Part shown: one piece after another, positions 23,235 through 32,430 of the stretch | Layout: each line of letters begins with the position of its first letter | Position numbering within the stretch: position 1 is the first letter of the stretch | Assembly (NCBI GenBank): GCA_049273855.1 | Contig: JBASRN010000095.1 | Span: 1-64,000, forward strand | Reading direction: 5' to 3' | Length of the DNA: 64,000 nucleotides | DNA from: Onstottus_B sp049273855 | Lineage (GTDB): Bacteria > Acidobacteriota > Blastocatellia > UBA7656 | The notes under the pieces: generated by a model | Databases searched by the model: none | What the model saw: the letters and a program-made list of their open reading frames with translations, nothing else | Told to the model about the DNA's origin: nothing | Translations under genes and position numbers: made by a program

Positions 23235-24388
23235 ATACAGCAGACGTCGTGATAATCGGGGGCGGGATCGTCGGGTCGAGCGTCGCCTACCATCTCGCGG
23301 AAGCTGGATGCACCGACGTCCTGATCGTCGAGCGTGAGGCTCATCAGGGACTCGGCTCGACCGGGAAGAGCGCCGGGGGAGTCCGCGCGCAGTTCGCCAC
23401 CGAGATCAATATCCGCATGTCGCTCTACTCGATCGGCTTCTTCAAGCAGTTTCAGGAGGAGACGGGGCAGGACGTGGGGTATCGGCCGCACGGCTACCTG
23501 TTTGTTGCGACCGACCAGCGGCACCTCGACTACTTGAATGCGAACCGCGAAAAGCAACAAGCGTGCGGGCTGAACGACGTCGAAATTCTCGCGCGCGAAG
23601 ACATTCTCAAGGTTCTTCCACAGATGCGCGCGGATGACGTGGTCGGCGGGAGCTTCTGCCCGACGGATGGGTTTGTCGATCCCTACAGCATGATGACCGC
23701 CTTCACGTCACGGGCGCGGGAGCGCGGCGTCAAACTGTGGCTGGACGCTGAAGTTACCGGCATCGACGTCGACAGCGGCCGAGTCTCTGGAGTTGTAACC
23801 TCGCGAGGACGCGTGGCGACTCGGGCGGTTGTTAACGCCGGGGGACCGTGGGCCGCGGTTGTCGCGCGGCTTGCTGGAATCGAGATACCGGTCACTCCTC
23901 TTCGCAGACAATTGGTACACACTCAGCCGTTCGATTTGTTACCTGCGCGGTTGCCGATGGTCATAGACATGTCGAATGGTTTTCACTTTCGACCCGAAGG
24001 CCCGGGCTTCCTGCTGGCGTGGCCCGACGAGCACGAAACCACGGGGTTCAACACTCAGTTTGATCCCGAGTTCATCGAGAAGATTCTCATACGCGCGGTG
24101 AATCGCGTGCCTTGCTTTGCAGAAGCCGAAGTGAACCCGCGCCGATGTTGGGCAGGGCTGTACGAAGTGACGCCGGACCATCACGCGATAATCGGCCGGG
24201 CGCCGGGCGTCGAAGGTTTGTTTCTGGCAAACGGCTTCAGCGGCCATGGAGTTATGCACTCGCCCGCAACGGGCCTGATAGTCTCGGAGATGATACTCGG
24301 CGGCAAACCCCACACAATCGATGCGACGCCGCTGAGGGTGGAGCGTTTCGCCGAGGGGAAGCTCTTAAAGGAAACCGCTGTCTTATGA
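23228..24388 (+). CDS. FAD-dependent oxidoreductase (DAO family, sarcosine/glycine oxidase-like)
   Basis: This 386-aa protein of the D-amino-acid-oxidase superfamily probably oxidises a secondary or N-methyl amino acid. The Rossmann FAD motif is at the very start: VVIIGGGIVGSSVAYHLAEAG (G-x-G-x-x-G near residues 11-16). It also has STGKSAGGVRAQF, the second FAD-contact VNAGGPWAA, and a C-terminal GLYEVTPDHHAIIGRAP with NGFSGHGVMHSPATG, all characteristic. There is no signal peptide; it is likely cytoplasmic and soluble. The substrate cannot be told from sequence; proline, sarcosine and glycine-betaine products are usual. The ATG lies within a heptamer array and no strong Shine-Dalgarno is seen. 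Confidence 0.92.
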   Translation: MTDTADVVIIGGGIVGSSVAYHLAEAGCTDVLIVEREAHQGLGSTGKSAGGVRAQFATEINIRMSLYSIGFFKQFQEETGQDVGYRPHGYLFVATDQRHLDYLNANREKQQACGLNDVEILAREDILKVLPQMRADDVVGGSFCPTDGFVDPYSMMTAFTSRARERGVKLWLDAEVTGIDVDSGRVSGVVTSRGRVATRAVVNAGGPWAAVVARLAGIEIPVTPLRRQLVHTQPFDLLPARLPMVIDMSNGFHFRPEGPGFLLAWPDEHETTGFNTQFDPEFIEKILIRAVNRVPCFAEAEVNPRRCWAGLYEVTPDHHAIIGRAPGVEGLFLANGFSGHGVMHSPATGLIVSEMILGGKPHTIDATPLRVERFAEGKLLKETAVL

Positions 24389-24503
24389 GCCGGCGCGCGG
24401 GGATGGCTCAAAGATAAAGCGAGTCACAAATCACGCCCAGTGCCGCGAATTCTGCCTTTTTGTCCTCTTCGTCATCTCTGTACTGTGGTCTGTACCGAGG
24501 TAC

Positions 24504-24532
24504 TTGACTTAAATTGGCAAAAGCCATAGTCT
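24504..24532 (+). promoter_or_regulatory. Possible promoter of the Oar-like receptor gene
   Basis: TTGACT (24504-24509) is a five-of-six -35. TAGTCT at 17-bp spacing, or CATAGT at 15 bp, is a mediocre -10. The leader would be about 45-50 nt before ATG 24585. Confidence 0.35.
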
Positions 24533-24584
24533 GCGGACGTATCCAGCCAGTGTAAGGTATTTTAACCTCCGGGAGGTATCCGCT

Positions 24585-27500
24585 ATGCGAACCATGAAAA
24601 AGCTCACCTTGCTAGTCATTTTTCTACTTGTGGTCGGAGCCCAACCTGTGTTCCCGCAGGCGTCTGTTTCAAACGCGGAGATCCGGGGACAAGTGACCGA
24701 TCAAAATGGTGCGGCGGTAGCCGGCGCCACCGTGACGACTATCGACGTCAACAAAGGCACCACGCGCACGGTCAATAGCGATGAGAATGGGTTCTATGTG
24801 ATTCTGGCTTTGCAGCCGAGCACCTACAATCTGAAGGTCGAGGCCGCAGGCTTTGCCTCTAAGACGATCAACGACATCAAGATCGACGTGGGGCAGGTCT
24901 CCAGTATCCCGGTCGCGCTCGGCGTGGGCGCCGTTCAGGACGTAGTCGACGTGACGGCGGACACCCAGGTGGTCGAGGTCGAGCGGACTCAGCAATCTTC
25001 GGTTATCGGCGAATATCAGATAGACAACCTGCCGATCAACCGGCGGAGCTTTTTGGATTTCGCGCTGCTGACGCCCGGCGTGACTGACTCGGACAACATC
25101 AGCGACTCTTCGGATTTCCGCGTAGCCCAAACGCCGCAAACCGGGTTGTCGTTTGGCGGCAACAATGGCCGCAACAACTCGATCATGGTGGATGGCGCGT
25201 CGACGGACACTAATTCCGGCGCGTCCCGTGTGGTTGTTAGCCAGGAAGGCGTGCAGGAATTTCAGGTCAATCGCAACAGCTACAACGCCGAATATGGCGG
25301 AGCGTCGGGCGGAGTAGTCAACATCGTTTCCAAGACCGGATCGAACTCTCTCCACGGCAGCCTCTTTGGATACTTCCGCGATGAAAAGTTCGACGCGCAC
25401 AATGCCTTCGACTTTAACCCGCAGGGCCAATCACCGTTCGACCGGCAGCAATATGGCGGCTCAATAGGCGGGCGCATAGCCCGCGACAAGACCTTTTTCT
25501 TCACGGCGATTGAAAGGCTGCAAGAGAACCGGACGACCTTCGTAAACCTGATCAATGACCGGAGCATATTTGACATAACTGGGTCGCAGAGGGCGCTGTT
25601 TAATTTTCTGGCGCCCACTCCTTTCGCGCCGCTGGCGACTGCTCTCACAGGCGCCCTAACCACGACCAACTTCCCGCGCACCGTCCAGTTGTTTGAAGAC
25701 GCCAGCGGTCAGTTCCCATTCGAGGAAAGCAGCACGGTCTTTTCAGCCCGCGTTGATCACACCTTCAGCGCAAGCGATAACGGGTACATACGCTTTAACC
25801 TGGCCGACTCTCACTTCGAGAACGCGGCTGCAGGAGCGTTGAACGCCACCTCGCGCGGACGCACGATTGACACGCTCACCGGCGGGTTGCTGTTATCTGA
25901 GACTCACTTTTTCTCTCCCGTTACGATTAATGAAGTGAAGGCTCAGGTCAGTTACGTTCGCAACGACGTCATTGCGAACGACCTGATCGGCCCGGAATTC
26001 AACATTGAAGGGGCCGGCAACTTCGGGCGCGATATATTCTTGCCCTCGGAGGCGATTGAGCGTCGGTACGAGGTGAGCGACAACGTTGCACTGGTGAGAG
26101 GCAACCACACATTGAAGCTCGGCGGGCAGTTCCAGGCCGTAGACAACTCAAGCAACTCTCAAACATTTTTTGGCGGGCGGTTCAATTTCGGCAACGTGCT
26201 GCCGTTGATAACCCTCGTGCCGGCGGCGAATCGACCTGCATTGATCGGGTTCTTACAGGCGAACGGGGGCGCGCTTGGAGCCGACGCCAACGGGAACGGC
26301 ATACCAGACTCTCTGGATGCTCCGATCACTGCATTGCAGTCTTTCAATCTGAACCTGCCGATAGTCTATCAGCAGGGCTTCGGTGAGTCCGGCTTCAACT
26401 CGTGGGCCTATCGGACCTCGTTCTATGGCCAGGACACCTGGAAAGTGCGTCCGAACTTCACCTTCAACTACGGAGCGCGCTACTTCATAGAAAAGAAAGA
26501 ATTCTTCGAGCCATCCGATCTGGACAAAGACAACATTCAGCCGCGACTCGGCTTTTCGTGGGACCCGTGGAGTGATGGCAAGACCGTCATACGCGGCGGC
26601 TACGGAATCTTCGTCGGACAGGTTGACAATCAGATTGTCAACGTAATCAACGAGCTCGCGGGCCGCGGCAATCCAAGCGAGATCAACATAGTGCTCGCGA
26701 CCGCCACTTCCGGCGCGCTCGGGCTTCCGACCTCATTCGCGGTTTACCAGACGCTGCTCGCGCAAGGCGTCATCGGCAGTCGCGTGATTACGGCAGCCGA
26801 CCTTGTTCAGTTCGGGGTCGTTCCCAGCCCAGGAAAACCTCTGGAAGTTCGCTTCCGCCTTGAGCCGAATTTCGAGAACCCTTATTCGCAGCAAGCCAGC
26901 CTCGCCGTTCAACGCGACCTGGGAGGCGACTTCGGAGTTGAAGTCAGTTACCTGTTCAATCGCTCCGCGCACATCACGCGCAACCGCGATCTCAATCAAT
27001 TCAAGGCAAGCGGGCCGATCAATCCGTTTTCAGCGACACAGGCGTTCGTCCGGTTCCCGACCGCCGCGCAGGCCGCCGCGGGCATAACCAGCGACTTCCG
27101 CAACCCGCTTATCCTTCAGGACAACGTTTACGAATCCAGCGCCAGTTCGTTCTATCATGCAGGAACGATTCAAGTGACGAAGCGATTGTCGCGCGGCTAC
27201 AGCATCAACGCCAATTACACGTTTTCGAAGACAATTGATGAAGTGACGGACTTCAACAGCGACTTTTCGGCTCAAAACCCGTTAAGTATTCGCTTGGACC
27301 GATCTCTGTCGTCCTTTGACCAGCGGCATCGAGGCGTGATCAGCGGCGTTTTTGAAAGCCCGTTCAAAGGCGAATCCACAGTCGATAAGGTCTTGGGTAA
27401 TTGGCTCTTCTCGACCATCTTCATAGGCGGGAGCGGTCGCCCGTTCAACCTTCTGCTGGGATTTGACGCCAACGGAGATGGTCGCTCGCAAAGCGACCGT

Positions 27501-27830
27501 CCGTGCATTCGCTCGGCAGCCGACCAGCCTTGCGGGCCGAATTCCAACATAAGCCGCAACGCGGGCAAAGGCGAAGGTTTCTACAACGTTGACATGCGGC
27601 TGGCGCGCCGCTTCACCGTCACGGAAGGTCGCTTCCTTGAGTTCACCTTCGAAGCATTCAACGTATTCAACCACACCAACTTCATTGGCGTGAATAACAT
27701 TGTCGGGACCACGCCGATCACCATAGGCAGGCCGCGCGGCATTGAGGGGCCATTCTCGACATCGCCGCTGGCCTTCACCTCGGCGGCCCCCGCGCGCCAG
27801 CTTCAGTTCGGTGCGCGGCTCAGCTTCTAG
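24585..27830 (+). CDS. Oar-like TonB-dependent outer-membrane receptor
   Basis: This 1081-aa protein has a signal peptide (LTLLVIFLLVVGAQPVFPQ). An N-terminal carboxypeptidase-regulatory-like Ig domain follows (residues 30-110: EIRGQVTDQNGAAVAGATVT, GFYVILALQPSTYNLKVEAAG), then a plug domain (NRRSFLDFALLTPGV, NGRNNSIMVDGAST, EYGGASGGVVNIVSKTGSN) and a long beta-barrel ending in the outer-membrane signature ARLSF with terminal Phe. This Oar/SusC-related class is greatly expanded in acidobacteria and imports polymers or oligomers, or serves adhesion. GGGAGG (24571-24576) lies 8 nt upstream of ATG. No SusD-like or TonB gene is adjacent, so the ligand is unknown. Quoted motifs are pieces, not continuous. 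Confidence 0.95.
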   Translation: MRTMKKLTLLVIFLLVVGAQPVFPQASVSNAEIRGQVTDQNGAAVAGATVTTIDVNKGTTRTVNSDENGFYVILALQPSTYNLKVEAAGFASKTINDIKIDVGQVSSIPVALGVGAVQDVVDVTADTQVVEVERTQQSSVIGEYQIDNLPINRRSFLDFALLTPGVTDSDNISDSSDFRVAQTPQTGLSFGGNNGRNNSIMVDGASTDTNSGASRVVVSQEGVQEFQVNRNSYNAEYGGASGGVVNIVSKTGSNSLHGSLFGYFRDEKFDAHNAFDFNPQGQSPFDRQQYGGSIGGRIARDKTFFFTAIERLQENRTTFVNLINDRSIFDITGSQRALFNFLAPTPFAPLATALTGALTTTNFPRTVQLFEDASGQFPFEESSTVFSARVDHTFSASDNGYIRFNLADSHFENAAAGALNATSRGRTIDTLTGGLLLSETHFFSPVTINEVKAQVSYVRNDVIANDLIGPEFNIEGAGNFGRDIFLPSEAIERRYEVSDNVALVRGNHTLKLGGQFQAVDNSSNSQTFFGGRFNFGNVLPLITLVPAANRPALIGFLQANGGALGADANGNGIPDSLDAPITALQSFNLNLPIVYQQGFGESGFNSWAYRTSFYGQDTWKVRPNFTFNYGARYFIEKKEFFEPSDLDKDNIQPRLGFSWDPWSDGKTVIRGGYGIFVGQVDNQIVNVINELAGRGNPSEINIVLATATSGALGLPTSFAVYQTLLAQGVIGSRVITAADLVQFGVVPSPGKPLEVRFRLEPNFENPYSQQASLAVQRDLGGDFGVEVSYLFNRSAHITRNRDLNQFKASGPINPFSATQAFVRFPTAAQAAAGITSDFRNPLILQDNVYESSASSFYHAGTIQVTKRLSRGYSINANYTFSKTIDEVTDFNSDFSAQNPLSIRLDRSLSSFDQRHRGVISGVFESPFKGESTVDKVLGNWLFSTIFIGGSGRPFNLLLGFDANGDGRSQSDRPCIRSAADQPCGPNSNISRNAGKGEGFYNVDMRLARRFTVTEGRFLEFTFEAFNVFNHTNFIGVNNIVGTTPITIGRPRGIEGPFSTSPLAFTSAAPARQLQFGARLSF

Positions 27831-27907
27831 CAAGCCGGTCGGCTGTGAGGAGCCGAACCAGAGCCACGCGTCCACAGAGACTGCGGGTTCGTGCGCAGCG
27901 CATAAAT

Positions 27908-27950
27908 AAACAGCCCTCTCGTTGACCAAGAAGCAACGAGAGGGCTGTTT
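27908..27950. terminator. Strong hairpin terminator between receptor and lysA
   Basis: A perfect 17-bp inverted repeat (27908-27924 and 27934-27950, aaacagccctctcgttg and its complement) has a 9-base loop. AAA opens and TTT closes the stem, so it can act in both directions, although no long U-run follows. It ends transcription of the receptor gene upstream of lysA. Confidence 0.8.
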
Positions 27951-28035
27951 CGCCACTACCGACTCACCGGTTCAAAGTTTCTCTTGTCAAACCGTTTGCT
28001 ACTCACTTATCGCTCACCTAAAATCACCGTTCAAT

Positions 28036-29427
28036 ATGAAACAGGGACTGGAGAAAAGCTGGCAAGTGCCGGGGTATCTCGAAACGCGCGGCGGCCGACT
28101 GACGATTGACGGCGCCGACGCTGTTCACCTCGTTGAGCGGTACGGCTCTCCCCTTTACGTTTTCTCTGAGAAGCGCATTGCCGAGAACGTCCGCGGTTTG
28201 CGGCGCGCGCTTGAAACAGTGCATCCGCGAGTCAAGCTCTGCTACGCCTCAAAGGCCAACTCGAACATGGCCGTGTTGGACGCGGTTCGCCGAGCCGGCG
28301 GCGACGTCGAAGTAAACTCCGGCGGTGAACTTCACAAGGCCAGGCGAATAGGGTTTCGCCCGGACCAGATGGTCTTCAACGGAGTGTCGAAGACCGATGA
28401 AGAGATACGCGACGCCGTCGAGTACGGAATACTTGCAATCAACATCGACTCGCTTTGGGAGCTGGATCAGGTCGCGCGAGTCGCCCGCTCGATCGGGGAG
28501 CGAGCCAACATCGCGATACGAATCGTCCCGGAAATAGTGACCCGCTCGCACATTGGGCTTCAAACCGGGCTGTTATCATCGAAGTTCGGGCTCTCGCCTT
28601 CGCAGATCGAGGAAGCGTTCGCGCGCGCCCTTGAAGCAAGCGACGCAATCAATCTCACGGGCGCTCACATACACATCGGCTCGCAGACGCCCGACTCGGA
28701 GCCGTTCGCGCGCGCGTTCGAAGAGATGTGGGTTCGGCTCCTAGATCTCTACCAGCGCACGGGTCATCGACTCACTCACATAAATGTCGGAGGCGGCTTG
28801 CCGATCGACTACCTGGCGGACACGCAGATGGCGGTCCATATTGGCGAGAGCGAGCGCCAAATGTTATCGGCCAGACTTGATCCCGGCCGCGTTTTGAAGG
28901 AAGCGCTTGCGGAAGTCAATGACGAAGCGGGGCTGCTGGCGGGGCTGACAATCGTGCTCGAACCCGGGAGACGAATCGTCGGCGACAGCGGCTTGCTGCT
29001 AACGCGAGTGTGCAACATGAAGACCCGACCCGAGACGGGAGATACGTGGCTGCTCGCCGATGCGGGCTACTCTCTGGCGCTTTCGATGGCGATGTACAAA
29101 TGGTACTACCATCTGGTTTCAGCGTCGCGCGCCGAAGACACCCACGACTCGCCTTTCAAAGTTGCCGGGCCGTTGTGCGATTCGGGAGACGTGTACTTTG
29201 ACCTTGAGAAAGGCACCCGGCTTCCAAACTATCGGTTGCTGCCGGCGGTTACCGGCGTGGGAGATGTTTTGGCTCTGTTGAACGTCGGGGCTTACGCGCT
29301 TGATCAAGCGTCGCAGTACAACGGTCGTCCGATTCCCGGTGGGGTGATGGTGACAGAGTCCGGTGAAGTCCAGATAGTGCGCCGAGCGCAGGGTTATGAG
29401 GATTTGTACTCGATGGATTGCTGGTAA
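28036..29427 (+). CDS. lysA: Diaminopimelate decarboxylase
   Basis: This 463-aa PLP enzyme catalyses the last step of lysine synthesis (meso-DAP to L-lysine). The PLP lysine is in LCYASKANSN (near residue 75); other signatures are HIHIGSQTPD, NVGGGLPIDY, EPGRRIVGDSG and the substrate-binding GPLCDSGDVYF with the Cys that comes from the partner subunit. The length is longer than E. coli LysA but normal for fold-type III members. ATG 28036 (MKQGLEKSWQVPGYL) is the start; the open frame upstream runs through the terminator hairpin and is not coding. The rest of the pathway lies at 36.5-45.4 kb, so lysA is unlinked from its cluster by about 7 kb. Confidence 0.95.
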   Translation: MKQGLEKSWQVPGYLETRGGRLTIDGADAVHLVERYGSPLYVFSEKRIAENVRGLRRALETVHPRVKLCYASKANSNMAVLDAVRRAGGDVEVNSGGELHKARRIGFRPDQMVFNGVSKTDEEIRDAVEYGILAINIDSLWELDQVARVARSIGERANIAIRIVPEIVTRSHIGLQTGLLSSKFGLSPSQIEEAFARALEASDAINLTGAHIHIGSQTPDSEPFARAFEEMWVRLLDLYQRTGHRLTHINVGGGLPIDYLADTQMAVHIGESERQMLSARLDPGRVLKEALAEVNDEAGLLAGLTIVLEPGRRIVGDSGLLLTRVCNMKTRPETGDTWLLADAGYSLALSMAMYKWYYHLVSASRAEDTHDSPFKVAGPLCDSGDVYFDLEKGTRLPNYRLLPAVTGVGDVLALLNVGAYALDQASQYNGRPIPGGVMVTESGEVQIVRRAQGYEDLYSMDCW

Positions 29428-29436
29428 AGCGCCGCG

Positions 29437-30936
29437 CTACTTCTTCGCCTTCAACTTCTCGACAATCCTCTTGAAGCCGGCTTCCTCTCTGATCGAGTCG
29501 AAAGACTTGTCGCTCTCGAGCAAGCCAATGATGGAGAACCCTCTCCCAACCGCCTTGTTCAACACGTCGATCGCTTTCTTCTTGTCGCCCTTCAGCGAGT
29601 ACGCACACGCAAGGTAGTAAAGCACTCGCCAGTTGTCCGGCATTATCTCCGCGTCTAACGCGAGATTCTCCGACGCCCCGGCGTAGTCCTTCCGATCGAG
29701 GAGTGCCGTCGATCTCTCGATGGAGGCAACCACAAACTGATTCAATAGCCGGCGTGCGAGCCCCCGGTCAGGGGTGCTCTCTTTTGCTTCGGATCGCTTT
29801 TTCAAGTCGGCAACCGCTCGCTTTAAATCTGCTAGCGCGATCGCTCCATCATCGCCCTGCTCCGCAGTCTGAGCGGGGTAGCGCAGCTCGCCTGGACCCG
29901 GCGCCTCCGACTCGCCCGAGTAGCCCGGCTTTACTCGGGCGCTAAGTCGCGCCCTCAACCTGTACAACTCGACTGACCGTCTGCGCTGCTCTGACTCCTG
30001 GTCCTTTTCCAGCTTCAAAGCCTGCCTGACTTCCTTTCCCTCTTTGAGCGCGGCGGCCTTCTGTTGAAACTCGGTTACGTTCCTCAACCCGTTGAATGTT
30101 TCGGCGATTCCCGAGTAGCCGTCATATGCCTGATAGATTGAGCCGGCGGCTTCCTGTGCTCGCGCGCGCTGGACTTCTTTCTTGAAGAGCGCGTCAATCA
30201 ACTGCTCGCTGCGCTCGCGGAGCGCGGACTTCATCGCCTGGAGCTCCATCCACTCAACCGCACGAGTGCAGAGTTCCGAGGGCGGCCATGCGTGTCCGCC
30301 CTCGAAGATGTCAACGCGATGCGTTTGGCCGAGCTCATCAAGGGTGCGGTCAAGCTGTCTCATCTCGACATAATTGAAGTCCTCGACGCCTGCCGTTCCG
30401 AAGAACACAAACGGCATCGACTGCGTCGGGGCAGTCTCGGGCGGAAAGCCGCCGCTGCAGGCGATCACGCCCGCGATCTGCCCCTTTAACGCATTGCCAA
30501 GATGACAGGCTACCCGCGCGCCTCCCGAAAATCCGGCCAGGTAGACTCGCCGCTGGTCGATCGCGAATCGTTCAAGCACGTCGTTCCACATAGCGGTTAT
30601 CGCTTTTACGGACGGCGCCCATGGTCCGTTCCTCGAGTCGTTCGAGCCAGCCACGATATATCCGTAGGTCTCTGCTGCGTCTTTGAAGTGCTCGACCGGC
30701 ACGAGTCCGCGCGCTCCGGGATCGAACGCAAACAGGACCGGCCATTTCTTCTTCGAGTCATAGTTCGATGGAACGTACAGAGCATAAGAGAGAGTGGCGT
30801 CGGCGCGACACGCGACCTTCTCGATGATCCTCCCCGTCGGGAGATCTTCGGCTCGTGCGGAGCTTGGATAAGCGACGAGAAGGGTTAATAACAATCCGAC
30901 TGGCGGCAATAAAAGTCGAAGGCTGCTGCGATTCAT
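29437..30936 (-). CDS. Exported alpha/beta-hydrolase (feruloyl-esterase/PHB-depolymerase-like) with TPR tail
   Basis: This 499-aa protein has a signal peptide (LLLPPVGLLLTLLVAYPSSARA). The first 250 residues are an alpha/beta hydrolase with nucleophile elbow GFSGGARV (G-x-S-x-G), strand PVLFAFDPGARGL and a C-terminal His in FEGGHAWPP, as in polyhydroxybutyrate depolymerases and acetylxylan or feruloyl esterases (dienelactone-hydrolase fold). The C-terminal 230 residues are charged helical repeats with a final TPR-like stretch (DNWRVLYYLACAYSLKGDKKKAID). Fusion of such an esterase to TPRs is unusual outside acidobacteria. It converges with lysA over 9 bp and faces the serpin pair on its other side. 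Substrate unknown. Confidence 0.85.
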   Translation of the reverse strand: MNRSSLRLLLPPVGLLLTLLVAYPSSARAEDLPTGRIIEKVACRADATLSYALYVPSNYDSKKKWPVLFAFDPGARGLVPVEHFKDAAETYGYIVAGSNDSRNGPWAPSVKAITAMWNDVLERFAIDQRRVYLAGFSGGARVACHLGNALKGQIAGVIACSGGFPPETAPTQSMPFVFFGTAGVEDFNYVEMRQLDRTLDELGQTHRVDIFEGGHAWPPSELCTRAVEWMELQAMKSALRERSEQLIDALFKKEVQRARAQEAAGSIYQAYDGYSGIAETFNGLRNVTEFQQKAAALKEGKEVRQALKLEKDQESEQRRRSVELYRLRARLSARVKPGYSGESEAPGPGELRYPAQTAEQGDDGAIALADLKRAVADLKKRSEAKESTPDRGLARRLLNQFVVASIERSTALLDRKDYAGASENLALDAEIMPDNWRVLYYLACAYSLKGDKKKAIDVLNKAVGRGFSIIGLLESDKSFDSIREEAGFKRIVEKLKAKK

Positions 30937-30988
30937 ACTCGTTTCTTTCTCTCTAGTGACTTGAATCGGCCATTTCGCTCGACAAGAA

Positions 30989-31080
30989 CCCGTGCAAATC
31001 CGTCAAATCCGTTTCATCCGCGGTCTATGCTTTCGGCGTATGACCATCACGGATGACACTGATCCGGCGGATTTGCACGG
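30989..31080. repeat. Inverted repeat with ~9-11-bp periodic arms (family D, copy 1)
   Basis: The left arm (30989-31025) carries caaatccgt, caaatccgt, ttcatccgc. The right arm (31047-31080) carries the complement (ggatttgcacgg at its end and atcacggatgac..). It lies between two divergently oriented minus-strand genes and includes no gene. Confidence 0.7.
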
Positions 31081-31095
31081 ATACCACCTCATCAC

Positions 31096-32430
31096 TCACT
31101 GTGGGTCGACGATCGAGCCGAGGAACAACACACTGCCGGTCTTGTTGTCCCGAATCGCAAAGAAGAACGGCCGATCGACTACCATCCTGAAAGTCTTTCT
31201 TTGCGCAGGCATCGACGTCACAACCATCTCGGTTGAAGTTACCGCCGCCGCTTCCGTTCCTTCTTCGTTCACTTCCGCAAAGGTTTTGTGCTTGACCTTG
31301 CTGATGAACGCGTTCTGCCCGCCCTGGAACATACTTGTGAAGTTCGCGAGGTCCGGATCGAACGCGACTCCCATACCGAGAGTCTTCAACGATGCGTTTA
31401 ACAATATCTCGTACTCGACCTTGAAGCGCGGGAGAACGATCACTCCTTCGGTCTTGCTGAACTCTCTCATCCACGTGTCCCAGTTTGCGGTCTTCAACGA
31501 AGGGAGAAACTGGCTGAGGCTGGTTCCGGCGGCGGGAAGAAACACGTACATGCTGACCCGGCCGCCGCCGTATGGAAGACTCACCGCCTGAAAGTTCCTG
31601 GCTTCGTAGTAGTTGTACTTGCCCGACTGAGTCATCATCGGGAGTCGCCTCTGTGAGCCGGAGGCGGTTGTGAATACGCCGTCTTTGGTCCTTGCTTTGT
31701 CGAATTCGGCCGACCACGCCCCTTTGAAGTAGATTGCGTTGATCAGAAACAAAACGGATTGCGCATCGATGCTGTCGACTATCTTGTCGATTTTGTCTTT
31801 GGTCTTGTCTTTTACCCAGGCGTTGATGGTTGCCGGCGCAGTCGGGTCCGCGAAGTCCAGCGTGGTCACTTCAGCGCCGTAGAACTGCTTGTTGCGAGCG
31901 ATGAACTCGCGGTTAAAGTCGATTCCCTTGCGAGCCCAAAGCGAGTTTGCGATTTGAAGCTGGACCTTGGGATCGGGGTTTTCGAGCTCGCCTTTCAACC
32001 CGGCGTAACCGCGATTCAATTCATCGACGGTCAACCCTTGAGCTTCGAGAGCACGAGCCATCGCCTGCTTCGTTTCCCCTTGGGCGCCGTTGTAGGTCAT
32101 CGCCAGGCACAACGCGACGCTTGCGGGCGAGATGAAGACATTTTTGCCTGCGCTCTCTTTCGCTACTTCGTGGTAGAGCTTGAATCCAAAGGTCGTGTTC
32201 GCGGAAACGAGGCGCGCATCGGTTGCGCTGCCCGCTGAATTGTTGTGGTCTTTCATAGTCGAACCGTTGTCATTCGAAGCGCCCTTGTCGTCTGCCGCGG
32301 CGTCTGATGGTCGGCTGCCGTGCGACGCGACCTGCGATTCGCTTACACTCGAACAGCCCACCAGACAGAACAGGATCGAGATGCCGAGCCATCGGCGCGT
32401 TCGACTTGTTTGCAACCGCTGCTTCTTCAT
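31096..32430 (-). CDS. Lipoprotein serpin (serine protease inhibitor)
   Basis: This 444-aa protein has a lipoprotein signal (SILFCLVGCSS, lipobox L-V-G-C), a Ser/Asp-rich linker and a complete serpin domain from near residue 75: NVFISPASVALCLAMTYNGA, NAIYFKGAWSAEFD, the breach/shutter KYNYYEARNFQAVSLPYGG, and the hinge EVNEEGTEAAAVTS leading to the reactive loop. Serpins trap target proteases by loop insertion. Counting from the hinge (P17 Glu), P1-P1' falls at Thr-Ser in VVTSMP, but the C-terminal side is about five residues longer than in vertebrate serpins, so the scissile bond is uncertain. Its ATG (32430-32428) overlaps the TGA of the DUF885 peptidase gene (ATGA), with GGAAGG upstream. 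Confidence 0.93.
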   Translation of the reverse strand: MKKQRLQTSRTRRWLGISILFCLVGCSSVSESQVASHGSRPSDAAADDKGASNDNGSTMKDHNNSAGSATDARLVSANTTFGFKLYHEVAKESAGKNVFISPASVALCLAMTYNGAQGETKQAMARALEAQGLTVDELNRGYAGLKGELENPDPKVQLQIANSLWARKGIDFNREFIARNKQFYGAEVTTLDFADPTAPATINAWVKDKTKDKIDKIVDSIDAQSVLFLINAIYFKGAWSAEFDKARTKDGVFTTASGSQRRLPMMTQSGKYNYYEARNFQAVSLPYGGGRVSMYVFLPAAGTSLSQFLPSLKTANWDTWMREFSKTEGVIVLPRFKVEYEILLNASLKTLGMGVAFDPDLANFTSMFQGGQNAFISKVKHKTFAEVNEEGTEAAAVTSTEMVVTSMPAQRKTFRMVVDRPFFFAIRDNKTGSVLFLGSIVDPQ

